Assembly (NCBI RefSeq): GCF_901000735.1
Contig: NC_081541.1
Span: 1,550,001-1,614,000, forward strand
DNA length: 64,000 nucleotides
DNA from: Corylus avellana
Lineage: Eukaryota > Streptophyta > Magnoliopsida > Fagales > Betulaceae
Direction of reading: 5' to 3'
Below, piece after piece: positions 57,300 through 64,000 of this stretch (the stretch's first letter is position 1; each line of letters starts with the position of its first letter). The position numbers were made by a program, and so were the translations under genes. Below the pieces are notes generated by a model. That model had not been told where the DNA came from and did not search any database. It saw only the letters and a program-made list of their open reading frames with translations.

Positions 57300-58260
57300 T
57301 TTGGGTTAATAACTTTTTTGGTACCTCGATTGTAACGTTTTTATTTTTTCCGCCTAAGTTTAAAAACTGTACAAAGCTGGTACCTCACTTATGGGAAAAG
57401 ACAAAATCAATATCTCTGTTAGTTTCTGTTTGTTCCAATTAACGGAATTTCCACGTGTCACTCCTGTAACACGTTACGTGTTCTAAAAATTAGAAATAAT
57501 AAAATAATAATTAAAAAAACTAAACATAAAAATTTAAAAATTTTAAAAAAAATTAAAAAAAAAGGAAGAAAAAGGTGAAAATTTTGTTGGCCAATGGTGA
57601 TGGTGGGCCACCCTCATTTTGACCTTAGGGGGCAGGGGAGGGGTTGCTTAGCCACCCCCAAGGCCGGTTTGAGGGTGGCCGAAACCACCCCCTTTGGAAA
57701 AGTTGTGGCAGATATGCATCTACCATACCACATTATATATATTCACATGGCCTATGGGGTGGTTCGGCCACCCCCATCTTGTGGCCGAACCACCCCATGG
57801 CCTATGGGGGTGGTTTGGCCACCCTCATCTTGCAAAAGGGGGTGGCCAAACCACCCCCAACCTATTATTTTATTTTATTTTTTTATTTTTTTCATTTGGC
57901 TGGCTTCGACCTCCTCAGACTGAGGGTAGTTCAACCACCCCTATGGGCCAACCCATTATTATTATTGTTTTTCGTTTGGCCCTTAAGGGTGGTTGAACCA
58001 CCCCCAAGGGCCATGGGAATGGTCTGGCCACCCCCAAGGACCAAACGAAAAAGAAAAAAATAATAGGTTGGGGGTGGTTGGGCCACCCCTGGTCGATCAT
58101 TGAGGCTAAAATGGGGGTGGTCCAGCCACCCCTACGGCCAAAATGGGGTGGCCAGCCGCCCCTTATTTTTTTTTATTAATTTTTGTTTTTAGTTTTTAGT
58201 TTTTTTTTTTTAAATCGTAAATAATATTTTAATATTTTTATTTTTAATGTGATATTTATC
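57300..58260. mobile_element. Element with GGTGGCC-rich hairpin core
   Basis: The left end reads TTGGGTTAATAACTTTTTTG and GGTACCTC, then CACGTGTCA. The core (57590-58165) has more than ten copies of GGGTGG(T/C) and CCACCCC in alternating orientation, able to form several strong hairpins. The region near 62455-62965 has the matching parts in mirror order, ending GTATTAAATATTTAACCCAA. I take both as members of one non-coding family. The three open frames in the core are artefacts of the repeats. Confidence 0.55.
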
Positions 58261-60083
58261 CCATTTATGGCCCTAGGATTCTCCTAGGGTCATTCTGGCC
58301 ATCAACTAAAGACCTATCTAGTCCAAATGGACTGAAGAGGATCTTATTCCTTATTTTAGAGCTTAGATGAAATAAATGGATGAGATTTATGAATTTGATA
58401 ATCTCAAATTTAAAGGGAATTTTATTGGATCTCATAGGAGGCACAACACTACAGCTACAAACTCACCCGTATTCACTACCAATTTGTTTGGCGAAGCCTT
58501 TTTTTTTTCTTCCTTTGTTACTATTTATCACTATTTCATAAAAAAATCAACATCAAAACATTTTTTTTTTCTACTTTTTATATCACATCATTCACTTTTT
58601 ATTACAATTCAAATAAAAAAATCGGTACAAAATAAATTTTTTTCATTTTTCAATACTATTTTTTTACTTTTTTATACCAAATATTCTTACATTTTTTTTT
58701 TTGATATAAATCTAAGTCAACTACATTATCTAAAGAAAATAATTAAAATAATTTCGGCCTCTTACCAACTCTCCTTTCAACAATTTCTCCGTTTCTCGTA
58801 ATAATCGAGTGTTGAATACCGCGTAATGGGATGCGACAAACTCTGCTATTTTTTCAACCAAAAAAGCACATGTACTTTTTTGTTTTTGTTTTTTTTGCGC
58901 TCAGAGCCCGAGACGATAGCTGTGGAAAGATAAAAAGGTGTCCACACCTTTTCTTTGTTTAATTTGCTGTCGGTTATTGCACTGTGACTTCAATGATTAT
59001 TATTATTTTTTTCTCTACGAAAATTTGTAAATTTTATTGCTGAAAAATTTATTGCATAAAGCTCTGAAAATAATAAAAATTTCTTCAAAATTAGTACGAA
59101 TGAAATATTCTTTAACCCATATAAAATAGTACTAAATGTCTGTAAATATTTTAAATATATGTTAAATTTTTAACTTCATTAATAATAGTTTATTAACTTA
59201 AACTAAATTTAATGCTCATTTTAAATATTTACAGATACTAAGCACTATTTTACATGAGTTGATAGATATTTCATCCGAACTAGTTTGAAGCAAATTTTTG
59301 TTCCTCTAAAAAATCATGAGATTACAAAGTCGTATAATTATAATTTAGGAACATATTTGCTTCATGCAAATTAGATTTAGGGCATGGATAACCCAGATAC
59401 CACAAAAAAAAAAAAAAAAAAAATCAAAACAACAAAAAAACTAAAAAACTAAATAATAATAAAAAAAAAAAATCCGACTGTGAGAGATAACTCCCACACT
59501 GATCTACTCCTCCTCGACCTAAAGATCAAGAGACAAATTCCTCTTCAACCCGAAGGTCTGGAGAAAAAGAAAAAACAAAAAAGCCTTATAAGAAGCAGTG
59601 GAGGAGCACGACATCGTATACATCTCCTGAAAAACATGCATTGGCTGATGAAGACGATCAAATCTAAGATTGAAAAAACTAGATCTGAATCTAGATCTTC
59701 AAACTAAATCTAAAACAAACCCGCTAAAAATGGAGACTGGAAAAGACCACAGAAAAAACACCGAGCATTGCTACCAAGGAAGGGGAGGAGGGAATAATGA
59801 TTTTTACCATTCTTCTCTCCTCTACGAATTTGTCTTATTCTTTGTGTTGCTTAGAGGAAGAAAGAGAATTTTAGAGAGAAGCTTTGGCCTCTCTCTCTCT
59901 AGACCGAGAGGTGACATTAACATTAAGGAAAAGAGAATAGGATCCTCTCTATTTCATTTGAAATGGAGGGTGAATTAACTTGACTGACTTTGACTTTGAA
60001 TAACTATTATCATGATCGTGTTCTACTCTCAATTACAACTAACACAATCAATTAAGCAATAAACATTAAAATTATCTTGCACA
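58261..60083. other. AT-rich region without a supported gene
   Basis: Long T- and A-runs, and weak matches to nothing I know. Open frames at 58376-58801 and 59480-59978 are of low complexity. The region ends at the sharp border where homology to CNGC exon 6 begins (60084). Confidence 0.4.
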
Positions 60084-61328
60084 GAAATAGATCTATGGAT
60101 AGATAGAAATCAGCTCTCTAAATGTATAAAACAGGAGATTATGGCCATCGTTCAACACATGCTGAAAGAAAAAAAAAGGATGTTGATGTTCAGCTATCTT
60201 ATCTTCCCCAAAGAACTTGAAAGGAAGATTAAGCGTCATATCTGCTTGCCCTACTAAAGAAAGTGAGCCCCTTTCTCCTCTCCCTTTTTCTTTTTTTTTC
60301 CTAAAAAAAAAAATTATTTTTTACTTTACTTACTTTTTACGCATGAAGTAAAGTTTTGGCTATGTATACAGTTTACATGAATCCAATCAATTTTAGGGTT
60401 TAAGTAAATTAGAAAATTTAAAAAATATTTAATTGAAGTGAGAAATTTGAACTCATATCGATTATTCTAATAACAAATATTATCAATTGAATAAAAAATT
60501 AAATTAATAAAAAAAAATTGTGAATTTAATTATTATTATTATTGTAATTCTTAGGTTGGAAATGGTAAACTAATGTGCTTCCTTAAATAGCTTGGCCACT
60601 ACAAGTCGTTTAGTTCTTGACAATGACTTTCTATAAACCTTCACCTTCACGTATCATTAATTTCTATATATTTGACATTAACCTTCTCATTACTCCTTTT
60701 TTGTTTGTGTTAGGTGCCGCAGCTTGAAGGAAAAGGTACCAACTGCTGCAATTGATCTGCGATTCTCTCAAGCCATTGTACTACAATGAAGACAGCTACA
60801 TTCTTCGGAAGGGAGAACCACTTACTGCGATGCTCTTCATCACACAAGGAAGTATATATATGTTGCTTCCAAACCAGTAATGGTGAGAATGGCGAGGGAA
60901 CCGTCTCAGGCGCTCAGTGTATTGAAAAAGGTGAGTTCTACGGAGAAAAACTTTTAGAGTGGCACCAATTCAATGACTCCCTCTCACCCGGACTATCTGA
61001 CCTCCCAATTTCCACCAAAACTGTCAAAACCTTTCCAAAAGTTGAAGCCTTTGCTTTAACCGCCAATAACTTGAAAAATCTAGTTGCCAGGCATTCCCAA
61101 GCAATCTCTAATGCAAAAGTGAAATTTACAGAAGCAGCTCGTCGGTACCTTAAGGAAAATAATGCATGGCGCTCTTTTGGTGCTTCAAGGCCAGTAGTGC
61201 CACACGTTGAAAACCAAGGTATTTGTGTTAAATTGTATATATACTCCGATCCATTGGTTTCTAGTTGTTTGAATTCTGAACGTACGGTGAAGGTAGAATT
61301 AGGAAATGAACAACTTGTTAATTTATAA
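60084..61328 (+). pseudogene. CNGC: CNGC unit F: chimeric last two exons
   Basis: Begins abruptly inside exon 6 (60084-60262). The match is C/D-type (EIDLWIDRNQL, IVQHML), then a frameshift in an A-run near 60172 and a stop before the donor. Intron 6 ends like gene D's. Exon 7 (60714 on) starts C/D-like but soon becomes A-type (SLKPLYYNEDSY, LPISTKTVKTF, ARRYLKEN). It has a missing base near 60747 and a small indel near 60852 where gene A reads VWCF. No exons 1-5 and no promoter. A dead, recombinant fragment. The open frame from 60786 is in the correct frame only from about 60860 on. Confidence 0.85.
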
Positions 61329-61331
61329 AAC

Positions 61332-61450
61332 TAGGGGTGTAAATGCGGGCAGTTTTTAACCGCTTAACCGCTTAACCGTATTAACCGTTAACTGCCTAAC
61401 TGTTATAATCGCTTAGCGGTTAGCAGTTATTGGGTTTAGATCATTAAAAC
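61332..61450 (+). mobile_element. hAT-like terminus
   Basis: TAGGGGTGTAAATGCGGGC, directly after unit F, is a hAT-type terminal sequence, followed by repeated TTAACCGCTTAACCG and GCGGTTAGC subterminal motifs. The opposite end was not found before the gap at 62127. Confidence 0.6.
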
Positions 61451-62126
61451 ACAATTAAAAAAAAAAAAATTAAATCACAATTTGAGTATTAATATATTAT
61501 CACTATAATTTATATGATTATATCATATAATCACTTGATCATTAAATCACAATTTGAATATTAATATATTATCACTATAATTTATATGATTATATCACAT
61601 GATTAATTGATCATTAAATCATTTGATTATATAATAACAAATTATACATATATAATATGACATAACTCATAAGAATACCAATTCATACTAATACAACAAT
61701 TAAATATCTAGGGACTTATTTCCAATATATGTTATGAACTTATAAGTCTATATATGTTAGAGCATTCCCAATGGAAGAGCTATATTTTTATGTAAAATGG
61801 CTTCTCAAAACTCACTTTTATTTAGTTTAGCTAAGCCATTTTTAAATGCCTTTATATCTGATTAGCTATATTTCTATCTATTCTATTAAAATATTATTAA
61901 AAGTAAGAAAAGTTTTGGGAGAAGAGAACATGTGAGAGGAAAAATGAGAAAATTTTTGGGAAAAAGAGTATATGCATAGAAAAAGTAGGAAAAAATTTGG
62001 GAAAAAGAAAAAACATGTTAGAGAAACAATGAAAAATAAAATAGCTCATTTGAAAAGTGATGTTACATTTAGCTTTTTTTTTTAGCTCTTCCAATCAAAT
62101 ATCTATTTTACATTTTTTTTTTGTAT
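61451..62126. repeat. AT-rich repeats and a MITE end
   Basis: 61480-61640 contains two roughly 85-bp direct repeats (AATATATTATCACTATAATT, TATGATTATATCA). At 61760 a GAGCATTCCCAATGGAAGAGC end, a frequent plant MITE terminus, starts. Its partner would lie in the gap. Confidence 0.5.
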
Positions 62127-62448
62127 NNNNNNNNNNNNNNNNNNNNNNNNNNNNNNNNNNNNNNNNNNNNNNNNNNNNNNNNNNNNNNNNNNNNNNNNNN
62201 NNNNNNNNNNNNNNNNNNNNNNNNNNNNNNNNNNNNNNNNNNNNNNNNNNNNNNNNNNNNNNNNNNNNNNNNNNNNNNNNNNNNNNNNNNNNNNNNNNNN
62301 NNNNNNNNNNNNNNNNNNNNNNNNNNNNNNNNNNNNNNNNNNNNNNNNNNNNNNNNNNNNNNNNNNNNNNNNNNNNNNNNNNNNNNNNNNNNNNNNNNNN
62401 NNNNNNNNNNNNNNNNNNNNNNNNNNNNNNNNNNNNNNNNNNNNNNNN
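62127..62448. other. Assembly gap (322 N)
   Basis: 322 unknown bases in a poly-A/T and repeat-rich place. Confidence 0.99.
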
Positions 62449-62985
62449 ACGTGACACCTACTTAATTTTTTTTTTTTTTTAAATAAAAACAAAAAATGTA
62501 TTTTTTTTTAAAAAAAAAAACAAAAAGAAAAGGAAAAAAAAATTGGGGGTGGCTCTTGGCCATTTGGAGCCACCCCCTTTGGCCATGGGGGTGGCCTCTT
62601 TTTTTTTTTTAAAAAAAAAAATACATTTTTTTAAAAAAATTTTAAAACAAAATTAAGTAGGCGCCACGTGTCAACATCTGATTGGTTTAGGTGGNNNNNN
62701 NNNNNNNNNNNNNNTTTTTTTTCCTTTTTTTTTTGTTTTTTTAATTTTTTAAATACATTTTTTTTAATTTAAAAATTAAGTAGGTGCCACGTGTCAACAT
62801 CTGATTGGTCAACGTGGCATTCCGTTAGGTCAACTAACGGTCGACTGACAGATGGACTAATTTGGTCATTTATCAAAATCACAGGGACCTCTTGTGATAA
62901 AAACCAAACCTCAAGAGAAAAAAAATAAAGTTATCAAACCCTAAAGAGTATTAAATATTTAACCCAATAAATAATTATTTAGCAT
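62449..62985. mobile_element. Right part of a GGTGGCC-type element
   Basis: Contains GGGGGTGGC...GCCACCCCC hairpin arms (62545-62597) and two copies of CGCCACGTGTCAACATCTGATTGG-type sequence (about 62660 and 62786, GCGCC versus GTGCC). Then CCGTTAGGTCAACTAACGG, and an end GTATTAAATATTTAACCCAA. It includes a 20-base gap (62695-62714). It mirrors 57300-57620. Confidence 0.55.
62695..62714. other. Assembly gap (20 N)
   Basis: Twenty unknown bases between two similar poly-T stretches, probably a collapsed tandem repeat. Confidence 0.99.
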
Positions 62986-63179
62986 GCATATTAGAACAGA
63001 GGTCCTTAACTATTAAAAGAGATTTGAATATGTGGAATCCATATATGAGTCCCACATATTTACTAAAGAAAAAAAATAATACAAGAGAATAAAAATAAAC
63101 ATTTTTATTGATTAAATTATTAAATTTTTTCTTTTTCTCTATTTAATTTTTTAAAATAAGTAAAGATGTAATAAGTGTC

Positions 63180-64000
63180 ATAGGCTGCTTGACTTTGAAT
63201 GAATATGGAATTTTCATCGGTTGCCGAGAAAGACTTGAAGGATGCCTGTGAGAAAAAAACAAAAAGGGAAGACTTGAAGGATAACGAAAATATATCTTTA
63301 ACCGCGGCAGACTGCAGTTGCTCTAGNNNNNNNNNNNNNNNNNNNNNNNNNNNNNNNNNNNNTCCAATTGCTGCCACTGTTTGCTTAATTTGTCCAGGTC
63401 CCCGTCTCCCTTGCTTTCCTCGAGGTTATCAGGTTCATTTTACTGTTTATAATATATATAATCTCTAAGGAGACACAAATTTATAACTATTTATTTATTA
63501 CATTTCCTATTCAACCTGACAATTTTATTTTGGGTTCCTTTTACGCGCTGAAATATGTATCTGATGACAATTAAGCGTTAATGTTTTCTTGGTCTGAGTA
63601 TTTCCATTGAGTATGCTATATAAGCGATTTTACAAAATCGTTTACTGCTTCATATCATCATGTCTTATGCAGCAGAGTCTTACGTTTTTGCCCTGAAATA
63701 AATCATGCACAACCTGCGAGGTTGCATGCACTTTACTCCCCCCTTTTTCTTTCTCGAAAAGTGTTGATTGTCGGATTTTTTAGAATAATTAGTGATTTAA
63801 AATCTATTTTCCTGTTTTTCAGGAGGAATCTAAATACCGTTGTCGTTCTTATAGTTGGCAACGGCTATAGAAAGGGTCCAAAGGGACGAGGTTAGCATCT
63901 TATACTTCTTCTTCTTCTTATTTTATATATATAGTATATATGATGATGACATATATATATATATATATATATATATCGTTTTCTTATATTATAGATATGA
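63180..64000 (+). pseudogene. CNGC: CNGC unit G: promoter, leader and exon-1 region
   Basis: The family promoter block (GAATTTTCATCGGTTGCCGA, AAGACTTGAAGGAT) is followed by CTTTAACCGCGGCAG, a 36-N gap (63327-63362), the leader (63363-63431, donor GTTCATTTTAC), and an exon after TTTTTCAG (63823-63890, donor GTTAGCATC). The exon that should carry the start ATG has none: where A has TTATGAATAGTTGGCA, this copy has CTTATAGTTGGCAACGG. The rest of the unit is outside the window. It may be dead, or start in a later exon. Confidence 0.65.
63327..63362. other. Assembly gap (36 N) in unit G leader
   Basis: A short gap between CTCTAG and TCCAATTGCTGCC. By comparison with A and D it covers the TTATTAGTTGCAGCTGCAGAG region of the leader. 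Confidence 0.99.

Noticed and set aside
57594..58100. Four overlapping proline/histidine-rich frames
   Set aside because: Produced by the GGTGGCC hairpin repeats; all frames stay open together.
58376..58801. 141-codon frame rich in Phe and Ser
   Set aside because: It lies in a T-rich tract with no domain and no plausible promoter.
60786..61328. Unit F as a functional 180-aa gene
   Set aside because: The first 25 or so residues are out of frame with the CNGC domain, exons 1-5 are missing, and indels break exons 6 and 7.
62057..62492. Open frames across the large gap
   Set aside because: They consist of unknown bases and have no evidential value.
1..64000. CRISPR arrays, bacterial defence or biosynthetic operons, rRNA, tRNA
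   Set aside because: No spaced direct repeats of that kind, no prokaryotic gene layout, and no cloverleaf or rRNA sequence were seen. The tRNA-like matches are retroelement primer sites.

Overview
The window is nuclear DNA of a flowering plant, most likely a woody eudicot. The evidence is AT-rich intergenic DNA, split genes with GT-AG introns, and dense, nested plant retrotransposons and MITEs. The species cannot be named from the sequence. Five runs of N (250-349, 35653-35752, 62127-62448, 62695-62714, 63327-63362) show that this is a draft assembly.

Layout. 1-20 kb is mainly transposable elements: a near-empty Ty3/gypsy derivative (350-2886), one small unrecognised gene (3761-4423), a 1.96 kb minus-strand LTR (5983-7937), a decayed Ty3/gypsy element (8499-14018) whose 5' LTR carries a hAT transposon, and an almost complete minus-strand Ty1/copia element (14380-19602). 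20-64 kb is a head-to-tail array of plant cyclic nucleotide-gated channel (CNGC, group I/CNGC1-like) genes, all on the plus strand and all built on the same seven coding exons.

The array has two open genes: A (22021-26409, 598 aa) and B (29250-33223, 585 aa). C (36144-40802) and D (43388-48116) keep all exons but are broken before or in the cyclic-nucleotide-binding domain. E (50310-52190) keeps only promoter, leader and exon 1 fused to the last 10 bases of a gene. F (60084-61328) is a chimeric last-two-exon relic. G (63180-64000) is the 5' end of another unit. A seventh trace is an inverted copy of A's last intron at 1-249. A B-type promoter/leader without a gene sits at 19900-20340. Units and spacers are shared in patchwork, as unequal crossing-over and gene conversion would produce.

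How it works together. An intact CNGC is a plasma-membrane cation channel subunit. It has six membrane segments, a pore with a GQN filter, a C-linker and a C-terminal cyclic-nucleotide/calmodulin region, and it acts as a tetramer. A and B look able to make such subunits, though both are short and lack the usual aromatic calmodulin-binding stretch. C and D could at most make pore-only truncated subunits. Transposons mark the history: one copia remnant lies at the same point in D and E, so it predates their duplication, and it supplies D's final codons. No bacterial-type system, CRISPR, rRNA or tRNA was seen.
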